From contig SXOM01000589.1 in assembly GCA_005776735.1 (NCBI GenBank), positions 1 to 9,362 of the forward strand: a DNA stretch of 9,362 nucleotides. The letters are read 5' to 3'. The stretch is from Pseudomonadota bacterium. Its GTDB lineage: Bacteria > Myxococcota_A > UBA796 > SXON01. The notes below the pieces were generated by a model, which was given only the letters and a program-made list of their open reading frames with translations, was not told the DNA's origin and searched no databases. Of the stretch, positions 1-5,552 are shown in pieces. Numbering within the stretch: the first letter of the stretch is position 1; the number at the start of each line of letters is the position of its first letter. The position numbers and the translations under genes are program-made.

Positions 1-647
1 CCGCCGCCGGCGGACCCCCGCCCGCCTCGGCCGACTCGGGGGACACCGCCGCGGACACGGCCACCGCCACCGCCACCGACACCGACTCGGACACCGACAC
101 CGACACCGGCGACGACAGCGGGGACACCGACTCGGGCGGGGGCGACACCGGCGACGACACCGGCGAGCCCGACACCGGCGACGACACGGGGGTGGCCGAC
201 ACCGGCGACGACACCGGCGACGACACCGGCGACGACACCGGCGACGACACCGGCGACGACACCGGCGACACCGGCACCGGCGCGTGTACCGACGCCGACC
301 TGGTGCTCAGCGCCGAGGTCCGCTCCGGCGGCACGGCGGGCACGGTCTTCGGCCCTCGCGATTCGCTCGAGATGGTGGCCATCGCCTCCAACCCGTGCAC
401 CACCGACGTCACGTTCGACACGCCGTCGAGCTGCCTGTTCACCTCGTGGGAGGTCGCGGACAGCAGCGGCATGGGCATGGGGGTGGGCGTGGCCTGCGTG
501 TCGGTCATCACCACCTGGACCATCCCGGCCGGCGGCTCGGTCGAGGGCGCCGAGTCGTTCGGAACGTTCAAGCCGGATACCTACACGCTCACCGTGTCCG
601 CCGACCTGCCGGCCGGGACGGCGAGCACCCCCTTCGAGGTCCGCTGA
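1..647 (+). CDS. Secreted DTG-repeat protein with C-terminal BsuPI-like domain (5' end missing)
   Basis: The reading frame is open from the left edge (first full codon at 3) to TGA at 645-647, giving 214 visible residues; the start lies outside the window. Visible residues 1 to about 94 are low complexity, rich in Asp, Thr and Gly (TATATD, then DTGD units), as in surface-exposed linkers of myxobacterial lipoproteins. From about residue 95 a compact domain follows with Cys at visible positions 95, 132, 144 and 165. Its pattern (SNPCTTDVTF, SSCLFTSWEV, TTWTIPAGGSVE, DTYTLTVSADL) resembles BsuPI-type (intracellular proteinase inhibitor) beta domains; this is my pattern reading and is unproven. 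Paired cysteines imply an exported protein. The next gene is a paralogue that begins within this stop codon (TGATG), so the two are probably co-transcribed and translationally coupled. A signal peptide or lipobox is expected upstream. A GTG at 192 could be mistaken for the start but lies inside the repeats. Function unknown. Confidence 0.8.
   Translation, partial: AAGGPPPASADSGDTAADTATATATDTDSDTDTDTGDDSGDTDSGGGDTGDDTGEPDTGDDTGVADTGDDTGDDTGDDTGDDTGDDTGDTGTGACTDADLVLSAEVRSGGTAGTVFGPRDSLEMVAIASNPCTTDVTFDTPSSCLFTSWEVADSSGMGMGVGVACVSVITTWTIPAGGSVEGAESFGTFKPDTYTLTVSADLPAGTASTPFEVR
198..269 (+). repeat. Six tandem 12-bp units encoding DTGD
   Basis: Six identical copies of GACACCGGCGAC run head to tail inside the first gene and encode (Asp-Thr-Gly-Asp)x6. 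Degenerate Asp/Thr/Gly and Ala/Thr repeats flank it, from about 36 to 285. The unit length is a multiple of three, so gain or loss of copies by slippage would change linker length without a frameshift. Confidence 0.92.
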
Positions 648-1183
648 TGCTGGTGCTGGTGCTGGTCGCGTGCGGCGTCGGGGACGATCCGGGCTTCAGC
701 GCCGGTGGTGCGCGCTCCGACGCCGACCTCGGCGGTGCGGGCGGCGGGGGCGACGACACGGGCACCGACACCGCGGGCGACACCGGCGGCGACACCGGCG
801 ACGTGGGCGAGATCGTGTGCGACGGGGCCGACCTGGTGTTCGCGGTCCAGGCCGAGGACAGCGCCGGCACGGTGGGCACGGCGTTCTCGTGGCCGGCCGA
901 GATCGTCACCCGCGCCACGTTCGTGAACCCGTGCGCGGGCACGCTTCAGTGGGTCACGCCGACCTCGTGCGTGGTCGACACGTGGACGCTCACCGACGAC
1001 GCGGGCGGCGACACGACCTTCTCGGGCAACTGCGTGGACTCGGAGACCACCTGGACGTTGCGGGTCGGCGAGGGCACCTCGGTCACCGCCGAGTGGGGTA
1101 GCCTCGACCGCGGCAACTGGCAGGTGAGCGCAGCATCGGCGGCGGTGGGCCGCACCGCGTCGGAGTTCTTCTCCGTGCAGTGA
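647..1183 (+). CDS. Lipoprotein with DTG-rich linker and BsuPI-like domain (paralogue of upstream gene)
   Basis: The gene encodes 178 residues. The ATG overlaps the upstream TGA by one base, which suggests translational coupling. The N terminus MLVLVLVACG is a very short hydrophobic segment ending in a lipobox (LVA-C9), so Cys9 is the likely lipidated residue. It lacks the usual basic residue before the hydrophobic stretch, so the signal is minimal; I see no better in-frame start nearby. Residues about 10-55 form a Gly/Asp/Thr-rich linker. Residues 58-178 are a domain with Cys at 58, 96, 108 and 129, which align with the four in the preceding protein (C-x2-ADLV, NPC, TSC, then C before TTWT). 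The shared layout points to tandem duplication. Probably a surface or periplasmic lipoprotein; the BsuPI-like label is a moderate-confidence pattern match and the function is unknown. It converges on the minus-strand gene with a four-base gap. Confidence 0.82.
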   Translation: MLVLVLVACGVGDDPGFSAGGARSDADLGGAGGGGDDTGTDTAGDTGGDTGDVGEIVCDGADLVFAVQAEDSAGTVGTAFSWPAEIVTRATFVNPCAGTLQWVTPTSCVVDTWTLTDDAGGDTTFSGNCVDSETTWTLRVGEGTSVTAEWGSLDRGNWQVSAASAAVGRTASEFFSVQ

Positions 1184-1187
1184 ACGG

Positions 1188-2948
1188 TCAGGTGGCGCCG
1201 ATGTCGCGGACCCACGCGTCGAGGAAGATGAGCGTCCACAGGCGCTCCGCCACCCCCGGCTCCTGGATGCGGGGCACCATCGCCCGCACCGCCCCGGGCA
1301 TGAACAGCCGCAGCGGGTCTTCGTCCAGGCGGCGCACCCGCTCGTCCAGGAACGCCGCGAGCGGCCCTTCGAACCAGCGGCGCCATGGACCGGGCAGGAC
1401 CCGCTTCGGTCGCTGCACCAGCGGCCGTGCCAACACCGGCTTGAGCAGCTCGCGAAGCGGCCACTTGGTGATCGACCCCGCCAGCGTGCTGCGCACCTTC
1501 CACGGCCCGGGAACCCCCGCGCAGAACGCGACGAGGTCGCGGTCCAAGAGCGGGGGGCGCACGCCGATGTCGGCGAGCTGCGCGACCATGCCGGTGCGCG
1601 CGAGCGCGTCCTCGGGCATCCGGCCGCGCAGGTACGCGTGCAGGATCTCGTTCACGGGGTCGCTCACCGCCTCGCGGTAGAACGGCTCCAGGCACGCCCG
1701 GCGGATGCCCGCGCGCACCCACCCCGGGTCGCGCATCAGGCTCGCCCGCGCCGTCGCGTCGAACGCGAGCACCCCGCCCACGACGCGCGCGAGGCCGAAC
1801 GGCGCGTCGTCGTCGTCGATCTCGGGGCGTTTGTCGCCGAACGCGAGGCGCGCGATGCGACGGCCGGCGCCGGGGAGCCGGCGCACCCACGCGCTCAGGC
1901 GCATCTGGCTGGCGAGCACGCCCACCATCCGGCCGCCGAAGATCTCGTCGCCGCCGTCGCCGCAGAGCACGACGTCGACCGTCTCACGGGCGCGGCGACC
2001 GAGCAGGTACTGCGGGATGGCGGCCGGGTCGGTGACCGGGGCGTCGGCGGTGGCGACCACGGCGTCGAGCGCGCCGAGCATGTCCTCGGGGCTCACCCGC
2101 ACCACCTGGTGCTGGGCACGCAGGATCGTCGCGACACGGCCGGCGTACGGCGTCTCGTCGTCTTCGCCGTCCTGCACGCCCACGGTGAAGGTGTGCACCG
2201 GGCCCAGGCGCGACGCGAGCCAGGTGATGGCGCTCGAGTCGAGCCCGCCGCTGAGGAAGACGCCCACCCGCTCCTTGCCGCTGGCGCGCGCGGCGACGGC
2301 GCGGAACAGGCGGCGCTCGATCTCCGCGAGCGTCTCGGCGTCGTCGGGGAGGGGGCTGTACGGCGGCGCGTGCCGGAGGCGGTACCACGGCTCCACCCGC
2401 GGGGCCTTGCCGAGCTCCCAGGTGAGGATGTGGCCCGCCGGCAGCGCGCGGACGTCGCGCAACAGCGTGCGCGGCGCGTGGACGTACCGGAACGACAAGA
2501 ACTCCGCGAGGTGCTCGCGCGCCAGCTCGCGGCTCACGCCGGGGACGCCGAGGAGCGGGCGCAACGCCGAGCTGAACGCGAGGCGCTCGCCGTGCTGCGC
2601 CCAGTACAGCCGCCGGACGCCGAACGGGTCGCGCACCAGGTGCAGGCTGCGGGCCGTGCGGTCCCAGATCGCGGCCACCCACGCCCCCTCGACCTGCGAG
2701 AAGACGCCGAGCGACTGGCGCCGCCAGCCTTCGAGCACGATCTCGGCGGCGCTCTGCCCGGTGACCGGCGCGCGGTCGAAGTTGCCCGCGACCATGACGC
2801 AGAACCGGTCGTCGTGCGCGGCCGTGCTGCGCGGTCGTGAGTGCAGGTACACGCCCGGCTCGCGCCGGCACGGCCCGGGACCGAACGCCGCCTCTTCCGC
2901 CGGCTCGAGGGCCCCGTTGCCCCGGAGGATACCGCTGATGCCGCCCAT
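1188..2948 (-). CDS. Asparagine synthetase-family protein lacking the glutaminase nucleophile
   Basis: The gene encodes 586 residues. Residues 1 to about 140 match a shortened class II glutamine amidotransferase domain: MGGISGIL at the N terminus, AGNFD where NGEIYN is usual, and AAIWDRTARSLHLVRDPFG. The catalytic Cys that follows Met in AsnB (MCGI) is Gly here, and the RGPD and HRRLS segments are not recognisable, so glutamine hydrolysis is unlikely. The synthetase domain looks functional: the PP-loop FLSGGLDSS (residues 231-239) and CGDGGDEIFGG (329-339), which bind ATP and Mg, are present, and the C-terminal part keeps VRPPLLDRDLVAF and LVQRPKR segments. The family adenylates a carboxylate and forms an amide; without glutaminase it could use ammonia or another amine, as in beta-lactam and carbapenam synthetases, which also lack this Cys. 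The start at 2948 was chosen because MGGISGI aligns with the family N terminus; a longer frame to 3176 would run antisense into pilT. No biosynthetic partner is visible. Substrate unknown. Confidence 0.9.
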   Translation of the reverse strand: MGGISGILRGNGALEPAEEAAFGPGPCRREPGVYLHSRPRSTAAHDDRFCVMVAGNFDRAPVTGQSAAEIVLEGWRRQSLGVFSQVEGAWVAAIWDRTARSLHLVRDPFGVRRLYWAQHGERLAFSSALRPLLGVPGVSRELAREHLAEFLSFRYVHAPRTLLRDVRALPAGHILTWELGKAPRVEPWYRLRHAPPYSPLPDDAETLAEIERRLFRAVAARASGKERVGVFLSGGLDSSAITWLASRLGPVHTFTVGVQDGEDDETPYAGRVATILRAQHQVVRVSPEDMLGALDAVVATADAPVTDPAAIPQYLLGRRARETVDVVLCGDGGDEIFGGRMVGVLASQMRLSAWVRRLPGAGRRIARLAFGDKRPEIDDDDAPFGLARVVGGVLAFDATARASLMRDPGWVRAGIRRACLEPFYREAVSDPVNEILHAYLRGRMPEDALARTGMVAQLADIGVRPPLLDRDLVAFCAGVPGPWKVRSTLAGSITKWPLRELLKPVLARPLVQRPKRVLPGPWRRWFEGPLAAFLDERVRRLDEDPLRLFMPGAVRAMVPRIQEPGVAERLWTLIFLDAWVRDIGAT

Positions 2949-2956
2949 GACCCCCC

Positions 2957-2967
2957 CGGGTAACCCG
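2957..2967. other. Short inverted repeat in the divergent intergenic region
   Basis: CGGGTAACCCG is an 11-base inverted repeat with one central base. It lies 9 bases upstream of the minus-strand start at 2948, within the 79-base gap to pilT. It could be an operator for the asparagine-synthetase-like gene, but in DNA this GC-rich such a short palindrome may be chance. Confidence 0.2.
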
Positions 2968-2997
2968 CCGGTGGGCGTGTCCCGCGCGCACAGATCG

Positions 2998-3006
2998 TGC
3001 GATACT
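2998..3006 (+). promoter_or_regulatory. Putative extended -10 promoter for pilT
   Basis: TG-C-GATACT fits an extended -10 element (TGn followed by a TATACT-like hexamer) in an otherwise very GC-rich gap. The hexamer ends 21 bases before the pilT ATG, predicting a leader of about 15 nt. I see no convincing -35 box. Similar motifs precede the genes at 5192 and 5553. Confidence 0.4.
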
Positions 3007-3027
3007 GCCGGCTCGCACCCCGGACCC

Positions 3028-4122
3028 ATGGCGCTGCGCATCCACGAGCTGTTGAAGGCCGCGATCGACAACAAGGCCAGCGACGTCCACTTCGGCGCGG
3101 GCGAGCGCCCCTCGGTCCGCCGCGACGGCGAGATCATCCGGCTGGACGTGCCGCCCCTCTCGCCCGACGACGCCAAGCGCCTCGCCTACTCGATGATGCC
3201 GGAGAAGCAGCGCGTCGCGTTCGAGACCAACCTCGAGACCGACTTCGCGGTGGCGTTCAAGGGCCTCGCGCGCTTCCGCGTGAACGTGTTCACGCAGTCC
3301 CGCGGCATCGGCGTGGCCATGCGCCAGATCCCCTCCAAGATCCTGACGATGGAGGAGCTCGGCCTCCCGCCCATCTTCCAGCGCATCGTGGGCTTCAAGC
3401 GCGGAATGGTGCTTCTGACCGGGCCCACCGGCTCGGGCAAGTCCACCACGCTCGCGGCGATGGTCGACTTCATCAACCGCAACCGCAGCGAGCACATCCT
3501 CACGATCGAAGACCCGATCGAGTTCATCCACAAGCCGCAGCGCTGCCTCGTCAACCAGCGCGAGGTGGGCACCGACACCCGCTCGTTCGCGGCCGCGCTC
3601 CGCAGCGCCCTCCGCGAAGACCCCGACGTCATCCTCGTCGGCGAGATGCGCGATCTCGAGACCATCAGCCTCGCGATCAGCGCGGCGGAGACGGGTCACC
3701 TGGTCTTCGGCACGCTCCACACCAACTCCGCCCCCGAGACGGTCGACCGCCTCATCGACGCGTTCCCGCACGAGGCGCAGCAGCAGGTGCGCACGATGTT
3801 GTCGAGCTCGCTGATGGCGGTGGTCACCCAGGCCCTGGTGCGCAAGGCCTTCGAGCCGGGGCGCGTGGCCGCCCAGGAGATCATGGTGGTCAACCCTGCC
3901 ATCCGCAACCTGATCCGCGAAAACAAGCTCTTCCAGATCCCGAGCATGCTGCAGGCCGGCAAGGGCGACGGCCAGCAGACGATGGCCATGGCGGTCAAGG
4001 ACCTCGCCATCCGCAAGAAGATCACCCGCGAAGCCGCGATGCAGCTCGCCAACGACCCGAAGTTGTTCGACGACGTGGTCGCGCCCGGCCCGGCGCGCCC
4101 GCCCACCCCGATGGCGCGCTGA
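3028..4122 (+). CDS. pilT: PilT-family type IV pilus retraction ATPase
   Basis: The gene encodes 364 residues, close to the usual PilT size. PilT is a cytoplasmic hexameric ATPase that depolymerises type IV pili, driving retraction and twitching. Motifs in order: N-terminal PAS-like region (ASDVHFGAGERP, residues 17-28), Walker A GPTGSGKST (132-140), Asp box ILTIEDPIEFIH (157-168), Walker B DVILVGEMRDLETI (200-213) and His box GHLVFGTLHTN (223-233). The C-terminal AIRNLIRE (291-298) is the motif linked to retraction and separates PilT from the PilB extension ATPase. The last 15 or so residues are a Pro/Ala-rich tail. The ATG at 3028 gives the canonical N terminus; the upstream Shine-Dalgarno is weak (GGA at 3022-3024). 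It overlaps the ThiS-like gene by one base (TGATG) and heads a cluster of Tad pilus genes, so it may retract the Flp/Tad fibre or serve a type IVa pilus encoded elsewhere. Confidence 0.95.
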   Translation: MALRIHELLKAAIDNKASDVHFGAGERPSVRRDGEIIRLDVPPLSPDDAKRLAYSMMPEKQRVAFETNLETDFAVAFKGLARFRVNVFTQSRGIGVAMRQIPSKILTMEELGLPPIFQRIVGFKRGMVLLTGPTGSGKSTTLAAMVDFINRNRSEHILTIEDPIEFIHKPQRCLVNQREVGTDTRSFAAALRSALREDPDVILVGEMRDLETISLAISAAETGHLVFGTLHTNSAPETVDRLIDAFPHEAQQQVRTMLSSSLMAVVTQALVRKAFEPGRVAAQEIMVVNPAIRNLIRENKLFQIPSMLQAGKGDGQQTMAMAVKDLAIRKKITREAAMQLANDPKLFDDVVAPGPARPPTPMAR

Positions 4123-4322
4123 TGCGGGTCGTCGTCAACGGCGAGGTGCGTACCGTCGGGGCCGAGCTCACGCTGCGCGAGCTGGTGGTGCAGGTCGGGG
4201 CCCGTCCCGACGCCGTCGCCGTCGCGCAGAACGGCGAGGTGGTGCCGCGTGGCAGGTTGGGAGACCAGCGCGTCCACGACGGCGACCGCGTCGAGATCAT
4301 CCGGGCGGTGGGCGGTGGGTAG
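4122..4322 (+). CDS. thiS: ThiS-like sulfur carrier protein (ubiquitin fold)
   Basis: The gene encodes 66 residues, the normal ThiS length. Family features are MRVVVNGEVR at the N terminus, TLRELVVQVG (residues 17-26), AVAVAQNGEVVPR (31-43), DGDRVEIIRAVGGG (53-66) and the C-terminal Gly-Gly tail. In thiamine synthesis that tail is adenylated by ThiF and converted to a thiocarboxylate that donates sulfur for the thiazole ring. All elements needed for such chemistry are present. The start is fixed by the one-base overlap with the pilT stop, and the next gene begins 8 bases before this stop, so translation is probably coupled. No thiG, thiF, thiO or other thiamine gene is visible, which is odd for a lone ThiS in a pilus operon. 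It could serve thiamine synthesis in trans or act as a carrier for another pathway. Identity is firm; role in this context is unknown. Confidence 0.9.
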   Translation: MRVVVNGEVRTVGAELTLRELVVQVGARPDAVAVAQNGEVVPRGRLGDQRVHDGDRVEIIRAVGGG

Positions 4323-4503
4323 GCGCCTGCGCCGCGGGCAGTCCAGCGCCGAGCCGCTCCTGGTCGGGAGCGTGGTCGTGCTGGTCGGGCTCGCCGTGTG
4401 CTCCTGGCAGTTCGAAGCGTTACTCGCGGTCGTGCACGAGGTCAGCGTGGAGCTCCAGACCACCGCGTTCTTCGACCAGATCGTCGAGTGGGTGAGCGCG
4501 TGA
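4315..4503 (+). CDS. Small Flp-like prepilin or pilin-related protein with Glu-Pro after the cleavage site
   Basis: From GTG at 4315 the product is 62 residues. A short basic leader MGRRLRRG is followed by QSSAEP and a hydrophobic helix (LLVGSVVVLVGLAV, residues 15-28), then an amphipathic tail. This is the layout of Flp/Tad prepilins, cut after Gly8 by a CpaA/TadV-type peptidase with Glu at mature position 5. The usual Tyr after Glu is Pro here, so it may be a minor pilin or pseudopilin. Cys29 lies at the end of the helix. The gene overlaps thiS by 8 bases and its TGA (4501-4503) overlaps the next start (GTGA), so it belongs to a tightly coupled operon. The start was chosen because it gives a leader of normal length; the next upstream in-frame GTG at 4249 would lie deep in thiS. 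Mature length would be 54 residues. Confidence 0.7.
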   Translation: MGRRLRRGQSSAEPLLVGSVVVLVGLAVCSWQFEALLAVVHEVSVELQTTAFFDQIVEWVSA

Positions 4504-4655
4504 CGCGCGCCCGTCGCGGCCAGTCGTTGGTCGAGTACATGCTCACCATCAGCGTGCTCGTGGTGGGGCTCGCCGCGGCGTGGACGTTGTTCGCCGAGGG
4601 CGTGGCCGGCGGGTTCGATGCCGTGCGCCGCACCGTGCAGCAGCCCTACCCCTAG
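4500..4655 (+). CDS. flp: Flp-type prepilin
   Basis: The gene encodes 51 residues. The leader MTRARRG is followed by the textbook Flp processing site G7|QSLVEY and a hydrophobic stretch (MLTISVLVVGLAAAW, residues 14-28), then a short hydrophilic tail ending QQPYP. Flp pilins are the structural subunits of Tad fibres, processed at G|xxxxEY and polymerised at the inner membrane. GTG at 4500 overlaps the previous stop (GTGA), with a G-rich GGGTGAG at 4490-4496 as a possible ribosome binding site; an alternative GTG at 4488 would lengthen the leader by four residues. The prepilin peptidase gene begins one base after this stop. This is the closest match to canonical Flp among the three small pilins here, though whether it is the major subunit cannot be told from sequence. 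Confidence 0.82.
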   Translation: MTRARRGQSLVEYMLTISVLVVGLAAAWTLFAEGVAGGFDAVRRTVQQPYP

Positions 4656-4656
4656 C

Positions 4657-5181
4657 ATGGACTGGGACGCCCGGGACCTCGTGCTGGTGGCGCTCCTGGC
4701 CATCGCCACCACCACCGACATCCTCACCGGGAAGATCAAGAACTGGCTCACGTTCCCGGTCATGGCCGCGGGGCTCGCGCTCGGCCCCCTGGTGACGGAG
4801 TGGTGGCAGGCGCCCGTCGGTCTGGGGCTCGCCTTCGGCCTCGGCGTGGTCTTGTGGCGCTTCGGCGGCGCCTATCGGCCGGGCGACGTGAAGCTGGTCA
4901 TGGCGGCCGGCGCCCTGGTGGGGCCCGAGACGATCCTCCGCGCCATGCTCATCGGGTTCCTGCTCAACTTCCCGTTCGCGTTGGTGGTGCTCACTCTCAA
5001 GGGCCGGCTCGGCCACTTCTTACGTTTCTGCGCGGCGCTGGGTCGCGCGCTCTTGCGCCGACAGTCGTTGTCGGCGTTCATGGCCGAGTGGGATTCGAAG
5101 ACGACGGTGGTGCCGTTCGGGCCGGTCATCGCGGCCGGAATTGTCGCCGCCCGGCTGCAAGGCTGGCCGGACATCTGGTAG
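4657..5181 (+). CDS. cpaA: CpaA/TadV prepilin peptidase
   Basis: The gene encodes 174 residues, typical of TadV/CpaA (A24 aspartic peptidase family without the N-terminal methylase domain of PilD). This inner-membrane enzyme removes Flp leader peptides at G|xxxxE. The two catalytic Asp residues are present: D21 in TTTDILTGKIKNW and D77 in RPGDVKLVMAAGALVG. Hydrophobic segments at about 8-20, 34-47, 52-67, 79-90, 96-113 and 150-166 fit the six-helix fold, and VVPFGPVIAAG (151-161) is a typical C-terminal motif. The second catalytic motif is odd: GxGD is the family norm, but here the first Gly is Arg (R74-P-G-D77). The ATG follows the flp stop by one base with no clear Shine-Dalgarno, consistent with coupling. 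Its likely substrates are the three RRG|QS prepilins nearby. An ATG-like start at 4618 would lie inside the flp gene and is rejected. Confidence 0.9.
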   Translation: MDWDARDLVLVALLAIATTTDILTGKIKNWLTFPVMAAGLALGPLVTEWWQAPVGLGLAFGLGVVLWRFGGAYRPGDVKLVMAAGALVGPETILRAMLIGFLLNFPFALVVLTLKGRLGHFLRFCAALGRALLRRQSLSAFMAEWDSKTTVVPFGPVIAAGIVAARLQGWPDIW

Positions 5182-5184
5182 AAC
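5176..5184 (+). promoter_or_regulatory. Putative extended -10 promoter for the third pilin gene
   Basis: TG-G-TAGAAC overlaps the cpaA stop codon (TAG 5179-5181) and ends 7 bases before the ATG at 5192. A transcript starting about 7 nt downstream would begin at or next to the ATG, so the mRNA would be essentially leaderless. The stretch between motif and start (GCCCCCG) has no Shine-Dalgarno, which supports this reading. Confidence 0.4.
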
Positions 5185-5191
5185 GCCCCCG

Positions 5192-5371
5192 ATGCGGCGC
5201 GGACAGTCCACGGTCGAGTCGATGCTCCTGGTGGCGGTGGTCGTGGTCGGCCTCGCGCTGGCGGCGTACGCGTTCGTGCCCGGCTTCCAGGCGGGCGTCC
5301 GCGGCCTGGGCGACGACATGGACACGCTGTTTTCGCAGGCCGAGCAGGACGGCAGCGGCGACCGCCGCTGA
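5192..5371 (+). CDS. Flp-type prepilin (third pilin)
   Basis: The gene encodes 59 residues. The minimal leader MRRG is followed by Q5-STVES and a long hydrophobic helix (MLLVAVVVVGLALAAYAFV, residues 11-29), then a hydrophilic tail rich in Gly and Asp. The Gly cleavage site and Glu at mature position 5 match Flp/Tad prepilins; Ser replaces the usual Tyr after Glu. The mature protein would be 55 residues. ATG at 5192 places the leader directly before the cleavage motif; there is no Shine-Dalgarno, but a -10-like element lies just upstream, so it may be expressed from its own promoter rather than only by read-through from cpaA. A hairpin sits at its stop codon. Separate expression would suit an abundant major pilin, which is inference. 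Confidence 0.8.
   Translation: MRRGQSTVESMLLVAVVVVGLALAAYAFVPGFQAGVRGLGDDMDTLFSQAEQDGSGDRR
5353..5370 (+). terminator. Hairpin at the end of the third pilin gene
   Basis: CAGCGGC, a GACC loop and GCCGCTG form a perfect 7-bp GC stem that spans the last codons and reaches the TGA at 5369-5371. No T-tract follows, so it is not a classical intrinsic terminator. It could attenuate transcription or protect a pilin mRNA 3' end. A second hairpin, TCGGCC-TGC-GGCCGA, lies at 5392-5406. Confidence 0.3.
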
Positions 5372-5534
5372 CGGGGTCTCCGGCGGGCGCCTCGGCCTGC
5401 GGCCGACCGGGCTCTCGCTGCGGCGCTGCGCGCCTCCGCTCGATCCCTGGCGCGGCGGCGGGGCGCGCGGCGGCCCCGATCGAGGTCGGGCCGGTCGCGG
5501 CGCGCCCCCCTCGAGCGTGGTTCTCGCGGTTTCC
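5372..5534. other. GC-rich non-coding gap with inverted repeats
   Basis: About 180 bases separate the third pilin gene from cpaB, the longest gap in the window. Frames crossing it give Arg/Pro-rich translations with no start or domain I would trust. It holds several short GC hairpins: TCGGCC/GGCCGA at 5392-5406, GGGGC/GCCCC at 5460-5477 and CCCGA/TCGGG at 5475-5490. It probably contains the end of the pilin transcript and the upstream part of the cpaB promoter. A small structured RNA cannot be excluded. Confidence 0.45.
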
Positions 5535-5543
5535 TGATAGACT
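5535..5543 (+). promoter_or_regulatory. Putative extended -10 promoter for cpaB
   Basis: TG-A-TAGACT is a good extended -10 element ending 9 bases before the cpaB ATG at 5553, so transcription would start about 3 nt before the ATG. The bases between (CCCCCGCGC) contain no Shine-Dalgarno. No convincing -35 box lies 16-18 bases upstream, which extended -10 promoters often do without. Confidence 0.5.
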
Positions 5544-5552
5544 CCCCCGCGC

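Noticed and set aside
198..269. CRISPR-like array
   Set aside because: The 12-bp units are directly adjacent without spacers, stay in frame and encode DTGD, so they are a coding tandem repeat.
284..646. Upstream extension of the second lipoprotein in the same frame
   Set aside because: This part is His/Arg/Gly-rich out-of-frame translation of the first gene; the lipobox right after ATG 647 marks the real start.
2949..3176. N-terminal extension of the asparagine-synthetase-like protein by 76 residues
   Set aside because: The extension would run antisense into the conserved start of pilT, has no family similarity, and the MGGISGI at 2948 aligns with the normal family N terminus.
1984..3771. 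Long minus-strand open frame across the asparagine-synthetase-like gene and pilT
   Set aside because: It is antisense to pilT over half its length and out of frame with the real minus-strand gene. The translation is rich in Arg, Ala, Gly and Asp without motifs, a usual shadow in very GC-rich DNA.
4800..5537. Plus-strand open frame across cpaA, the third pilin and the gap
   Set aside because: The product is Arg/Gly/Pro-rich, lacks motifs, and overlaps two recognised genes in other frames.
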